Under the pieces are notes generated by a model, which saw only the letters and a program-made list of their open reading frames with translations, was not told the DNA's origin and did no database searches. Shown piece after piece: positions 8,977 to 18,038 of a stretch of 64,000 nt of DNA. The position numbers were made by a program, and so were the translations under genes. The stretch's first letter is position 1. Each line of letters begins with the position of its first letter. Origin of the DNA: Pseudomonas sp. PSB18 (GTDB lineage Bacteria > Pseudomonadota > Gammaproteobacteria > Pseudomonadales > Pseudomonadaceae); contig NZ_NOIN01000007.1 of NCBI RefSeq assembly GCF_014596565.1, positions 62,001 to 126,000 on the forward strand. Reading direction: 5' to 3'.

Positions 8977-10775
8977 GGGCGCTCTCCAGTAATGTTGGGC
9001 AACGTTGCCGCTTGCGTCAGAGTGACCAGCGCGCTGTAGGGCGCAAGAGCACCCTGTTCCAACAGACCCATGGCTTGCTGCGGATGTTCGAAAAGAATGC
9101 GCGCTTGCTCCGGGGCGCTATGTTCAACCGGCTGTTCGCTGAGGTTCAGGTCGATGCGCAGCACGCTGCCATCCTCCATCCGCCAGCGTGCGCTGATCGC
9201 GCCGTGGCCCAGCACGTCGGCCCCCAAAGCCTGGATGGCGGGCAGGCGCGGAACGATCTCTTCGCGGCGGATCTTCAACAGCTGGCGGTATAGCGCCTCG
9301 CTGGCTTGCTGCTCCGGTCGACGGGGCTCCATGTTCGGCCGTGAGGCATCGAACGTGGCGGCTGCGTTGGGATCGGGAATCCGCTTGCGTTTCTCGGGGT
9401 CGGCAAAGTCACTGAAGGCCTTGAACTCGTTACGCCGTCCCTCACGAACCAGTTCTGCCAACTCACCATGGTGGCTGGTGAAAAACAGGAACGGCTGTTC
9501 GGCGAGCACTTCGTCACCCATGAACAGCAACGGAATCATTGGACACAACAGCAACAACACCGTCGCCGCCTGCAGGGCCTGGGGCGGGGCCAACTGGTGC
9601 AGGCGCTCGCCCAGGGCCCGGTTGCCGATCTGGTCATGATTCTGCAGGAACAGCACGAAAGCATTGGCGGGCAGATGGCCGCTGGGTTCGCCCCGGGGCT
9701 CGCCGTGGCGATTGATATGACCCTGGAACACGAAACCCTGGCTGAGGCAGCGCGCCAGTTTTTCCGTCGGCTGTTCGGCATAGTCGGCGTAATAGGCGTC
9801 GGTTTCCCCGGTAAGCAACACATGCAGGGCGTTATGGCCGTCGTCGTTCCACTGGGCGTCGTAACCCTGCTCGAGCAGGCTGGCCTGATTGTGTTCGTTT
9901 TCCACGGTCAGCCAGACATGCCGCGCCGGGTCGACCTGCTGGCGCACCCTGGCGGCCAGTTCCTGGAGAAAGTCCGGGTCTTCAATCGCGTGCACGGCAT
10001 CCAGGCGCAGGCCGTCGAAGCGGTACTCCAGCAGCCACATGAGCGCATTGTCGATGAAGAAATCCCGCACCTCGCGGCGCCGGAAATCGATCGCCGCGCC
10101 CCAGGGCGTGTGCTTGTCTTCGCGAAAGAACCCCTTGGCGTAGCGATGCAGGTAATTGCCATCGGGGCCGAAGTGGTTGTAGACCACGTCCAGAATCACC
10201 GCCAGGCCGTGACCATGGGCGCTGTCGATCAGGTGCTTGAGCTGTTCCGGCGTGCCATAGGACGCCTGGGGCGCATAGGGCAGGACACCGTCGTAGCCCC
10301 AATTGCGATCACCGGGAAACTGGGCCAATGGCATGAGTTCGATGGCGGTGACACCCAGCCCGGCCAAGCGAGCCAACTGCTGCTCGACCCCTTCGAATCC
10401 ACCAAGGGTGCCGACATGCAATTCGTAGATCACGGCTTCGTACCAGGGGCGGCCGGACCATTGGGTATGTCGCCATTGATAAGCATGGGGATCGACTACC
10501 ACGCTGGGGCGGTCGATGTCTCCGGCCTGGGCACGGGAAGCGGGGTCGGGGACTTCCATTTCTCCGTCGATGTTGTAGCGATAGCCGGTGCCGGCGGGGC
10601 AGCGGGTCTGGATCATGAACCAGCCATTGGCTTGGGGCAGTAGCGGTATTGAATCGCCAGTGTCGAGTTCGACACTGACGTAAAACGCATCCGGGGCCCA
10701 CAGGGCGAAACGAGTGTGCTCGGCATCAAGCATGGTCGCGCCATGGGTCCAGGTGTCAGGCGTCCTTGACGGCAT
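8973..10775 (-). CDS. treZ: Malto-oligosyltrehalose trehalohydrolase TreZ
   Basis: A 600-residue GH13 enzyme that releases trehalose from the maltooligosyl trehalose made by TreY. An N-terminal CBM48-like domain (FALWAPDAFYVSVELD) is followed by the barrel. Region I is DVVYNHFGPDGNYL, the nucleophile is in FDGLRLDAVHAIED, the acid Glu is in VENEHNQAS, and region IV is QNHDQIGN. GDEVLAEQPFLFF near the C-terminus is also typical. The ATG has GAGG six bases upstream and starts eight bases after the glgA stop, so it is in the same transcript. Confidence 0.95.
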   Translation of the reverse strand: MPSRTPDTWTHGATMLDAEHTRFALWAPDAFYVSVELDTGDSIPLLPQANGWFMIQTRCPAGTGYRYNIDGEMEVPDPASRAQAGDIDRPSVVVDPHAYQWRHTQWSGRPWYEAVIYELHVGTLGGFEGVEQQLARLAGLGVTAIELMPLAQFPGDRNWGYDGVLPYAPQASYGTPEQLKHLIDSAHGHGLAVILDVVYNHFGPDGNYLHRYAKGFFREDKHTPWGAAIDFRRREVRDFFIDNALMWLLEYRFDGLRLDAVHAIEDPDFLQELAARVRQQVDPARHVWLTVENEHNQASLLEQGYDAQWNDDGHNALHVLLTGETDAYYADYAEQPTEKLARCLSQGFVFQGHINRHGEPRGEPSGHLPANAFVLFLQNHDQIGNRALGERLHQLAPPQALQAATVLLLLCPMIPLLFMGDEVLAEQPFLFFTSHHGELAELVREGRRNEFKAFSDFADPEKRKRIPDPNAAATFDASRPNMEPRRPEQQASEALYRQLLKIRREEIVPRLPAIQALGADVLGHGAISARWRMEDGSVLRIDLNLSEQPVEHSAPEQARILFEHPQQAMGLLEQGALAPYSALVTLTQAATLPNITGERP

Positions 10776-10783
10776 CGATCACC

Positions 10784-12355
10784 TCATTGTCTGGCCGATT
10801 TACCCAGGGATTGAGCCACCAGTTGTTCGTAGAGTTCGGCGTAGGGTTCGACCGCCTTGCTCCAGTTGAAAGGCGCCGACATCGCCCGGCAGCGCATGGC
10901 GTTGAGCAGCTCAGGGAAGGCGAATACCTTGAAGGCGCGGCTCAATGCCTGCTTGTAGCTGTCCACGGTGGACTCGGCGAACAGAAAGCCGGTAATGCCG
11001 TCTTCAATGGTGTCCGCCAGGCCGCCGGTATTGCGCGCCACCGGCAGCGAGCCGAAGCGCTGGGCGTACATCTGGCTCAAGCCGCAGGGCTCATAGCGCG
11101 ATGGCATCAGCAGGAAGTCGCTACCGGCGAACATCCGACGCGCGTCGGTTTCGTTGAAGCCGATGCGCACGCCGATCCGACCGGGAAAGCGCAGCGCCAG
11201 CTCACGCATGGCCTGTTCCTCTTCCGGTTCGCCACGGCCGATGATGGCGATCTGGCCGCCGGATTCGACGATGAATTCGGCCACGGCTTCGGTCAGGTCC
11301 AGGCCTTTCTGATACACCAGACGCGATACCACGGCGAACAACGGCCCCTTGGATGCATCGAGGCCGAACAGTTCGCGCACGTGGTCGGCGTTCACTGTCT
11401 TGCCCTCCCAATCGCCGATGGCGAATTGGCGGAACAGATGCGTATCGGTGGCCGAGTCCCAGCTTTCGTCGATGCCGTTGGGAATCCCGCTGAGCAAGCC
11501 CTGTTGGGTCTTGGCCGCGAGGAAACCGTCGAGCCCGCAGCCGAACGCCGGGGTGGTGATTTCCTGGGCATAGGTTGCGCTGACCGTGGTGATGTGGCTG
11601 GAATAGGCCATGCCTGCCTTGAGAAACGACAACTTGCCGTAGAACTCCATGCCTTCCTGCTGCAACGCGTGTTCGGGAATCCCCAGCTCAGGGCAGGAGG
11701 CCAGGCTCACCACGCCCTGGTACGCCAGGTTATGGATGGTGAACAGGGTCGGGGTGCGCTGCCCGCGCCAGTGCATGTAGGCGGGGGCCAGGCCGGCCGG
11801 CCAGTCATGGGCATGGACCAGGTCGGGGCACCAGTGGATCTGCGCCAGGTTGGCGGCAATGTCCGCGGCGGCCAGGCCCAGGCGCGCGAAGCGGATGTGA
11901 TTGTCCGGCCAGTCGCGACCATTGTTGGCGCCGTAGGGCGAGCCTTCGCGGGCAAAGAGTTCGGGGCAGATCAGCACGTAGATCACCAGGCCGTCAGCCA
12001 TGTCCATGCGTCCGATCTTGCAGGGTGGCAGTGCCGCATGGCCGCCGAGTTCGCCGATGATGTGGATCGGGTTGCCGCTGTTCATCACTTGCGGATAACC
12101 GGGGATCAGTACCCGGACATCATGCAGGCCGGCCATCGCCCGGGGCAGTGCGGACGAGACGTCGCCCAGGCCACCGGTCTTCACCAGGTCGGCGATTTCC
12201 GAGGTGACGAACAGGACCTTCTTGCGGTTGGGGTTCTGGCGGACGACGGGGAGCAGTGCCTTGCCTCCGGTGGACAGCACCGGTGCCGTCGGCGATTCGG
12301 CCGCCGGCGGTAATTGTGAACGGACTTGCTGGGGTTCCAAGGCAGCACTGATCAT
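10784..12355 (-). CDS. glgA: Glycogen synthase GlgA
   Basis: A 523-residue GT5 glycosyltransferase that extends alpha-1,4 glucan from a nucleotide sugar (ADP-glucose in bacteria). The ADP-glucose-binding motif is KTGGLGDVSSALPRAM near residue 58. The C-terminal signature is PSRYEPCGLSQMYAQRFGSL then TGGLADT. About 45 residues (Pro/Ala-rich) precede the usual start of the fold at VLFVTSEIADL; the ATG fits an RBS (GGAGATACTTATG), so the extension is probably real. It is the first gene of the six-gene operon. Its promoter should lie in the 679-base gap upstream, which holds a perfect palindrome at 12617-12634. Pseudomonas glg/tre operons are linked to osmotic and desiccation stress. Confidence 0.95.
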   Translation of the reverse strand: MISAALEPQQVRSQLPPAAESPTAPVLSTGGKALLPVVRQNPNRKKVLFVTSEIADLVKTGGLGDVSSALPRAMAGLHDVRVLIPGYPQVMNSGNPIHIIGELGGHAALPPCKIGRMDMADGLVIYVLICPELFAREGSPYGANNGRDWPDNHIRFARLGLAAADIAANLAQIHWCPDLVHAHDWPAGLAPAYMHWRGQRTPTLFTIHNLAYQGVVSLASCPELGIPEHALQQEGMEFYGKLSFLKAGMAYSSHITTVSATYAQEITTPAFGCGLDGFLAAKTQQGLLSGIPNGIDESWDSATDTHLFRQFAIGDWEGKTVNADHVRELFGLDASKGPLFAVVSRLVYQKGLDLTEAVAEFIVESGGQIAIIGRGEPEEEQAMRELALRFPGRIGVRIGFNETDARRMFAGSDFLLMPSRYEPCGLSQMYAQRFGSLPVARNTGGLADTIEDGITGFLFAESTVDSYKQALSRAFKVFAFPELLNAMRCRAMSAPFNWSKAVEPYAELYEQLVAQSLGKSARQ

Positions 12356-12616
12356 AAGTATCTCCTGTATCTCGATCTGTTTCCGGCAAGCGCCAGAGCT
12401 GTTGTTTCATTGGCCGAATCCTGCAGCCAGGCGCACAAGCGCTACGCAAGAAGAGCAAAGCGCTGCCCAATGCGGCGAAGCGAATCAGGTAATGGGGCTG
12501 TGCAAGGACTGCACCAGCCGCTGTTGCCCTGCCTATAACCTGACCCGTCGCCGTTGCGAAAAGTTTCGACTTTTTTTCCTCGGGATGACCGGTCGGTTTT
12601 CCCCCCGGATCGGCAG

Positions 12617-12634
12617 TCTAGGTCAGAACCTAGA
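12617..12634. promoter_or_regulatory. Palindrome TCTAGGT-N4-ACCTAGA upstream of glgA
   Basis: Perfect 7-base arms with a 4-base centre, 262 bases before the glgA ATG. On the glgA strand the downstream arm forms CTAGACT, one base from the CTATACT -10 element preferred by RpoS. It may be an operator overlapping a promoter. No known regulator site was recognised. Confidence 0.35.
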
Positions 12635-12866
12635 GCGGTGCGGTGCGCTTCGTCGATTTGTCGGACAATCACGTTTTTTGTCGGCAATGTCTTACATGAC
12701 GATGGGAGATACGCGCCGACGAAGTGCACTTATCTGAAACAGAAATGCGGTAGGGGGCAGGGGTGGTTTCATCGCCGTGCGCGATCGGATGACGGGATGC
12801 ACCATTGGGGTGCGTGGAAAATGGAGGCGTTTTGATGGCTCTGCCGATCAAGGAAAAGACCGCTTC

Positions 12867-13024
12867 TGTGGGAGCGAGCTTGCTCGCGATGGCGGTATGC
12901 CAGCTATACAGCTCTCGGCAGATCCACCGCTATCGCGAGCAGGCTCGCTCCCACAGGAAGCGCAACGGTGATCCCTGATTTCACTACTGCCAAAGAACCC
13001 ATGTGGGAGCGAGCCTGCTCGCGA
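12867..13024. repeat. REP cluster, three copies
   Basis: Copies of the 23-base REP lie at 12867-12889 (forward, core variant GAGCTTGCTC), 12933-12955 (reverse) and 13002-13024 (forward). The first two form a convergent REPIN-like pair; the third is a solo extra copy ending eleven bases before the dehydrogenase stop codon. Confidence 0.85.
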
Positions 13025-13034
13025 TGACGATCTG

Positions 13035-13997
13035 TCAGCCAGTCGCGGTCAGCAAGCGGATCGGTGCTCCGGCGGCCCAGGCCTGCAGGTCCTCGATCAT
13101 CTGCGAATAGAATTGCCGGTAGTTCTGTCGGCTGACGTAACCCACGTGCGGCGTCGCCAGTACGTTTTCCAGGGTTCGGAACGGGTGGTCGGCAGGGAGG
13201 GGTTCCTGGGCGAATACATCCAGGGCGGCGCCGGCCAGGCGTTTGTGCCGGAGGGCATCGATCAGCGCGCCTTCATCGACAATCGGTCCCCGTGCGGTGT
13301 TGACCAGCAGTGCCTCGGGTTTCATCCAGCCCAGCGCCTGGGCGTCCACCAGCCCTCGGGTGCGTTCGCCGAGCACCAGATGGATCGAGAGAATGTCCGC
13401 CTGCTCGAACAACTGCTGTTTACTCACGTAGGTTACGCCCGCCTCGGCGGCCTGTTCGGCGGTGAGGTTCTGGCTCCAGGCGATTACCCGCATGCCGAAC
13501 ACCTGACCGAACTGTGCCACGCGCTTGCCGATGCTGCCCAGGCCGAGGATGGCCAGGGTCTTGCCATGCAAGTCGCCACCCAGGCCCTGCTGCCACAAAC
13601 CTGCGCGCAGGGCATTGGCTTCCTGGACGAGGTTGCGGCTCAAGGCCATCACCAGTGCCCAGGTCAGTTCGGGGGCCGCGTGCTTGTAGCTTTCGGTGCC
13701 GCACACCTGGATTCCCAGCTCGGCAGCGGTCTTGAGGTCGAGGGCAGCATTGCGCATGCCACCGGTGAGCAGCAGTTTGAGATTCGGCAGGCGACGCAGC
13801 AGGCCTTCGTCGAATGACGTGCGTTCGCGCATCACGCAAATCACGTCGAAGGGCGCCAGGCGTTCGGCGAGGGTGTCGCGGTCGGCAGGGTAGTCATGAA
13901 TGAATGTGACCTGGCCGATGCTCTCCAGGCCCGACCAGTCCACCACGTCCCGTGCCACATCTTGCCAATCGTCGATGACCGCTATCTGCACCGCCAT
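13035..13997 (-). CDS. D-2-hydroxyacid dehydrogenase family protein
   Basis: A 320-residue NAD(P)-dependent dehydrogenase of the D-isomer 2-hydroxyacid family (formate dehydrogenase/phosphoglycerate dehydrogenase fold). The Rossmann motif is ILGLGSIGKRVAQFG near residue 150. Catalytic residues are Arg in VNTARGPIVDEGAL, Glu in DVFAQEPLPADHP and His in ATPHVGYVSR. There is no ACT domain, so it is not a full-length SerA. The substrate cannot be told; glyoxylate/hydroxypyruvate reductase-like activity is possible. It is followed on the same strand direction by no coupled gene, and it lies 11 bases downstream of the hydrolase gene stop, so the two may be cotranscribed. Confidence 0.88.
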   Translation of the reverse strand: MAVQIAVIDDWQDVARDVVDWSGLESIGQVTFIHDYPADRDTLAERLAPFDVICVMRERTSFDEGLLRRLPNLKLLLTGGMRNAALDLKTAAELGIQVCGTESYKHAAPELTWALVMALSRNLVQEANALRAGLWQQGLGGDLHGKTLAILGLGSIGKRVAQFGQVFGMRVIAWSQNLTAEQAAEAGVTYVSKQQLFEQADILSIHLVLGERTRGLVDAQALGWMKPEALLVNTARGPIVDEGALIDALRHKRLAGAALDVFAQEPLPADHPFRTLENVLATPHVGYVSRQNYRQFYSQMIEDLQAWAAGAPIRLLTATG

Positions 13998-14008
13998 GGA
14001 GCACCTCG

Positions 14009-15037
14009 TCAGGGAGTGGGTTTGTTCAGCCAGTTCAGCAACGCTTCATGGAACCGGTCCGGCTCTTCCATCTGCGGAGCGTGCCCCAGATGAGGGAATT
14101 CCACCAGGGTCGACTGCGGGATGAGTTGGGCGGCTTGTTTGCCCAGTACCTCGTAGCGGCCGAGCTTGGCTTTCACCGCCGGCGGGGCGATATCGCTGCC
14201 GATGGCCGTGGTATCGGCAGTGCCGATCAGCAGCAGGGTCGGCATCTTCAGGTCCTTGAATTCGTAGTAGACCGGCTGGGTGAAGATCATGTCGTAGATC
14301 AGCGCCGAGTTCCACGCGACCTGGGTGTGTCCGGGTCCCTTGTTCAAGCCGGCGAGCATGTCCACCCAGCGCTCGAACTCCGGTTTCCAGCGGCCGCCAT
14401 AGTAGGTCGTGCGCTCATAATTGCGAATACCGTCGGCGTTGAGCTTCAGCTCTCGCTCGTACCATTGATCCACGGTGCGGTAGGGCACGCCGAGGGCCTT
14501 CCAATCCTCCAGGCCGATGGGGTTGACCATCGCCAGGCGCTCTACCTGATCGGGATACTGCAAGGCATAGCGGGTGGCGAGCATACCGCCGGTGGAGTGT
14601 CCCAGGATGATTGCTTTCTGTATGCCAAGGGCCTTGAGCAAGGCCTGGGTATTGGTGGCCAGTTGTTGAAAGCTGTACTGGTAGTAATCGGGCTTGCTGG
14701 ACGTGCAGAAACCGATCTGGTCCGCTGCAATCACCCGGTAACCGGCCTCGCTGAGGGTCTTGATCGAGTCGCCCCAGGTGGCGGCGCAGAAATTCTTGCC
14801 ATGCATCAGCACAATGCTGCGGCCATTGACCTTGCCCTGGGCCGGTACGTCCATGTAGCCCATCTGCAGGGATTTGCCCTGGGACTGGAAGGCGAAGTGC
14901 TTGAGGGTATAGGGGTAATCGAAACCCTGGAGTTCCGGCCCGTAGGCTGGCCCTTGCGCGCTTTCGGCATGGGCGAGCAATGGCAGGGTGGCGGTCAGGA
15001 ACAGGCTGGGTAACCAGCGAAGGATGGGGCGTGGCAT
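14009..15037 (-). CDS. Exported alpha/beta hydrolase
   Basis: A 342-residue alpha/beta-hydrolase with a clear signal peptide (MPRPILRWLPSLFLTATL, cleavage near LLAHA/ES), so it is periplasmic or secreted. The nucleophile elbow is ILGHSTGGMLA, the acid is probably Asp in LIGTADTTAIG, and the His is in FPHLGHAPQ. The oxyanion segment is LMHGKNFCAATW. The ATG at 15037 is chosen because AAGGAG lies seven bases upstream and the signal peptide begins there; a frame upstream lacks an RBS. The family includes esterases, epoxide hydrolases and haloperoxidase-like enzymes; the substrate is unknown. Confidence 0.86.
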   Translation of the reverse strand: MPRPILRWLPSLFLTATLPLLAHAESAQGPAYGPELQGFDYPYTLKHFAFQSQGKSLQMGYMDVPAQGKVNGRSIVLMHGKNFCAATWGDSIKTLSEAGYRVIAADQIGFCTSSKPDYYQYSFQQLATNTQALLKALGIQKAIILGHSTGGMLATRYALQYPDQVERLAMVNPIGLEDWKALGVPYRTVDQWYERELKLNADGIRNYERTTYYGGRWKPEFERWVDMLAGLNKGPGHTQVAWNSALIYDMIFTQPVYYEFKDLKMPTLLLIGTADTTAIGSDIAPPAVKAKLGRYEVLGKQAAQLIPQSTLVEFPHLGHAPQMEEPDRFHEALLNWLNKPTP

Positions 15038-15173
15038 GGTCAGTCTCCTTGTGGCAGCCGGCCGATCCTGGAGCGGCCCGGTTATGGCGACATTAACCAC
15101 AGGCAATCGACAGGCCGGAATGTTCAACCCACCCAGGGGAAAATGCGCCATGACAGGGTGCGGCGATGTCCCG

Positions 15174-15620
15174 TCAGTGGGCCGGGTAATCCGCTACCAC
15201 GGTTTGCGTCCCGTCTTTTTTCAGGCCGATCACCTGATAGGCATCGCTCATGCCGTCCATTTCCATGCCGGGCGAGCCCATGGGCATACCGGGCGCGGCC
15301 ACGCCGAGCAAGTCATCACGCTGGCTCAACGCCCGTACCTGATCGGCAGGGACGTGGCCCTCGACGAATTTGCCGTTGATCTCGGCGGTATGGCAGGAAC
15401 GCATGTTGGGTGCCACGCCCAGGCGTTGCTTGACTGAACTCATATCGGTTTCGACATGGTCGTTGACCTTGAAGCCGTTCTCTTGCAAGTGAGCGATCCA
15501 TTTCTTGCAGCAGCCGCAGTTGGCATCGCGGTGCACATCAATGGTGGTCGGTGTGGCGGCCTGGGCCAGGGTGGTCATGAACAGGACGCTCAGGGCGAGC
15601 AGATGCAGGGGATTGGCCAT
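15174..15620 (-). CDS. DUF411 metal-binding periplasmic protein
   Basis: A 148-residue protein with a signal peptide (MANPLHLLALSVLFMTTLAQ, cut near AQA/A). The DUF411 core begins IDVHRDANCGCCKKWIAHL, whose CGCC motif is a probable metal site, and continues with SCHTAEINGKFVEGHVP. A Met-rich segment follows (MPMGSPGMEMDGM), typical of periplasmic copper handling. DUF411 proteins often occur with copper-resistance genes; no cop or cus gene is adjacent here, so a copper role is inferred from motifs only. It stands alone, upstream of the hydrolase by 136 bases. Confidence 0.85.
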   Translation of the reverse strand: MANPLHLLALSVLFMTTLAQAATPTTIDVHRDANCGCCKKWIAHLQENGFKVNDHVETDMSSVKQRLGVAPNMRSCHTAEINGKFVEGHVPADQVRALSQRDDLLGVAAPGMPMGSPGMEMDGMSDAYQVIGLKKDGTQTVVADYPAH

Positions 15621-15769
15621 GGAAGCGGTCTCGTGTGGAGCGGGTTGGCGGGAGGATACCAGAGTAGCGGTTACGAGCTGACAGGGTGCTGAGGGGCGGA
15701 TGACAGAATTGTCAGGTGGATGGAATGAATAGTCGCCGCCGCTCGCAAGCTCGCCGACTGAAGATCCAG

Positions 15770-15859
15770 TGTGGGAGCGAGCCTGCTCGCGATAGCGGTT
15801 TGATATTCGACATCAATGCAAGCTGACCCACCGCCATCGCGAGCAGGCTCGCTCCCACA
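15770..15859. repeat. REP pair (REPIN-like), convergent
   Basis: Inverted REP copies at 15770-15792 and 15837-15859 with 44 bases between them, in the gap between the chemoreceptor stop and the DUF411 gene. Confidence 0.85.
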
Positions 15860-15920
15860 GGGGAGTGGTGGTGAGCAATGCTCCCATGAGCCCCTCAGGG
15901 CTGCATGGGAGCAGCCGTTC

Positions 15921-17915
15921 TCAGCGAAGCTTGAACCGCCCCATGATTGCATTGACTCGACCGTTGGCTTCCAGCAGTTGCCGGGTGTTGTTTTCGCTGG
16001 CCAAGCCGCCTTCCACCAGTTCCTCCACCATATGGCGGATCTGCACCATGCTGCGGTTGATCTCTTCGGTCACGGCGCTCTGTTGTTCGGCGGCGGTGGC
16101 GATCTGGGTGCTCAGGCTGTTGATCTGACCGACGGAGCCGGCCATTTCATCCAGGCCGGCGTTGACCCGGGAAGTCGCGTCGGCGGCCGATTGGCAACTG
16201 GCCTGGGTATTTTCCATCGCCGAAACCGACGAACTCACACCCTGGGTCAGGCGGGTGAGCATTTCGTTGATTTCCGAGGTGCTGGCCTGGGTGCGGGCGG
16301 CGAGAGCACGGACCTCGTCGGCCACCACTGCAAAACCGCGACCCTGCTCGCCGGCCCGGGCGGCTTCGATGGCAGCGTTGAGTGCCAGCAGATTGGTCTG
16401 TCCAGCAATGGCACCGATCACGCCGAGAATCTCGGTGATGCGTTGCGCGTCCTGCTGCATGCTCTCGACCTTGCGGGTGGCGCTGGCGACCTCATCGATC
16501 AAGGCCACCACGCTGTTGGAGGCTTCACCCACCACGACACGAGAGCGGTCGGCGTGTTCGTTGGCGCGTTGGGTGAACGCGGCCGTTTCGGCGGCGTTAT
16601 TGGCCACGCTCTCGGCCGTGGAGCTCATCTGGGTAATGGCGGTCACGGTCTGGTCGGTTTCCGAGGCGTGGCGCATCAGGATTTCGCTGGTATGGGCCGA
16701 CGTCCGTTGCAGGTTGTCCAGGCTCGACGCCATGGCGCCGGTTGCCTGGGTAACCTCACTGATCATGTCTTGCAGGTAAACAATGAAGCGGTTGACCGAA
16801 TGACCAATCGCTCCCAGCTCGTCCTCGGCACGGATGGTGATGCGTCGGGTCAGATCGGCGTCGCCGGTGGACAGCGCATCGATGTTGCCCTTGAGTATCT
16901 TCATGCGGCCGGTCAACTGGCGGATTGCATACAACTGCATCAGCACCAGCAGGATGACCATCGGAATCTGCAGCAGGCTGAGGGTGTTCAGCACGTCATC
17001 GCGCTGGGCAGTGATCAGGCGGGTTGGCAAGGCGGTGGCGAGGAACCAGGGCGTGCCTTCGATGGGACGCATGAAGAACGTGCTGGCTTCGCCCTTGTTG
17101 TCGAACTCGACCCGCTGCAACGGCTGGTCGCGCTGAGCCAGGCCCGCCTTCACCTGAGCGGCAAACGGCGAAGTGGCCGCCAGTTCGCTGATGTTCTTGA
17201 GGACGATCGGACCGCTGATGCGCGAGCTGTTGCTGATGATCTTGCCGTCGCCTTCGACAATCAGCATTTCAGCGTTCAGGTCGGCTTCCTTGCGCGCCAC
17301 CAGGTCATTGAAGAACCCCAGGGTCACGTCGATGGTAGAGACGCCATAAGGCGCGCCGTTTTTCTGGATGGCCATGGCGCAGTTGGTGCGTGGTTCGGCG
17401 CTGGCGTCATCTTTATAGGCGGCGGCCCAGGCGCATTTGCCGGGCGGGGTGGCCATGCCGCCCTTGTGCCAGGGTTGCTCGTAGTAGTTCGGCGCGGCGT
17501 CGCTGTTCCAGAACGTATTGACCACCAGTTTGCCGGAGCTGTCGCGGTGCCAGAACGTGCTGAACTTGTTGCGTCCTTCGGCGCGCTGGTTGGGCAGCGG
17601 CCAGATCCCGCCACCGAAGACCTTCGGTTCGCCATATTGGTCCACCAGGCCCGGGAGTACCTTGTCGATGGCATCGCTGTCGAGCAACGGAATGGTCTGG
17701 GTGATGCTGCGCTGTTGAGCCTGCACTTTGTTCAGCTCGCCCTGGATCTGTTCCGCGACTTCGCCAATGCGATTGAGCACCACTTGCTCTTCGGTCTGGC
17801 GCAGCTTGGGTGCGACCAGATAGCTGATGCCCACGACGGTCAGGATGGACAACACCAGGATGAATAAGACCAGGAACAGCGTGTAGCGAGCCTGAATGGT
17901 GCGGAATGAGGGCAT
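15921..17915 (-). CDS. Methyl-accepting chemotaxis protein with large periplasmic sensor
   Basis: A 664-residue chemoreceptor. TM1 is near residues 10-32 (YTLFLVLFILVLSILTVVG). A periplasmic domain of about 290 residues follows, sized for a double Cache fold (WHRDSSGKLVVNTFW, YYEQPWHKGG, GVSTIDVTLGFF). TM2 is near 325-345, then a HAMP domain and the cytoplasmic signalling hairpin with the conserved tip EAARAGEQGRGFAVVADEVR. The ATG at 17915 has AGGA upstream; the longer frame upstream has no RBS. The ligand cannot be assigned from sequence. It is monocistronic, 123 bases from the end of the GNAT gene. Confidence 0.93.
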   Translation of the reverse strand: MPSFRTIQARYTLFLVLFILVLSILTVVGISYLVAPKLRQTEEQVVLNRIGEVAEQIQGELNKVQAQQRSITQTIPLLDSDAIDKVLPGLVDQYGEPKVFGGGIWPLPNQRAEGRNKFSTFWHRDSSGKLVVNTFWNSDAAPNYYEQPWHKGGMATPPGKCAWAAAYKDDASAEPRTNCAMAIQKNGAPYGVSTIDVTLGFFNDLVARKEADLNAEMLIVEGDGKIISNSSRISGPIVLKNISELAATSPFAAQVKAGLAQRDQPLQRVEFDNKGEASTFFMRPIEGTPWFLATALPTRLITAQRDDVLNTLSLLQIPMVILLVLMQLYAIRQLTGRMKILKGNIDALSTGDADLTRRITIRAEDELGAIGHSVNRFIVYLQDMISEVTQATGAMASSLDNLQRTSAHTSEILMRHASETDQTVTAITQMSSTAESVANNAAETAAFTQRANEHADRSRVVVGEASNSVVALIDEVASATRKVESMQQDAQRITEILGVIGAIAGQTNLLALNAAIEAARAGEQGRGFAVVADEVRALAARTQASTSEINEMLTRLTQGVSSSVSAMENTQASCQSAADATSRVNAGLDEMAGSVGQINSLSTQIATAAEQQSAVTEEINRSMVQIRHMVEELVEGGLASENNTRQLLEANGRVNAIMGRFKLR

Positions 17916-18038
17916 TGGAGAGTTCCTTGCTCGAAGGCATCTTTCGGGACGGTAGACGTTGTTATATCGGCCCCTCGCCATGGCGCTTGAATGCCGCACG
18001 CTTGGCAAGGGGTACCGTTCGTCGCCAATGTTGCCTTG

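Larger units (their letters stand above)
12356..13034. other. Intergenic region upstream of glgA
   Basis: The 679-base gap holds no convincing gene. The half nearest glgA (12356-12860) is presumed leader and promoter, with a perfect 7+7 palindrome at 12617-12634 and two TTTGTCGG direct repeats exactly 20 bases apart (12657 and 12677). The other half (12867-13024) holds three REP copies. Open frames here have no RBS and no recognisable composition. Confidence 0.6.

Noticed and set aside
10766..12313. 515-codon open frame on the plus strand
   Set aside because: It lies wholly opposite glgA. High-GC coding DNA gives long antisense frames; no RBS or domain supports it.
12442..12729. 95-codon frame in the glgA upstream region
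   Set aside because: No RBS, atypical composition, and it overlaps the palindrome; more likely promoter DNA.
12867..13024. Possible CRISPR-like spaced repeats
   Set aside because: The copies alternate in orientation, are themselves palindromic and recur elsewhere as pairs; this is a REP cluster. No cas genes are present.
15816..17867. 683-codon open frame on the plus strand
   Set aside because: Antisense to the chemoreceptor gene; composition reflects the complement of the MCP.
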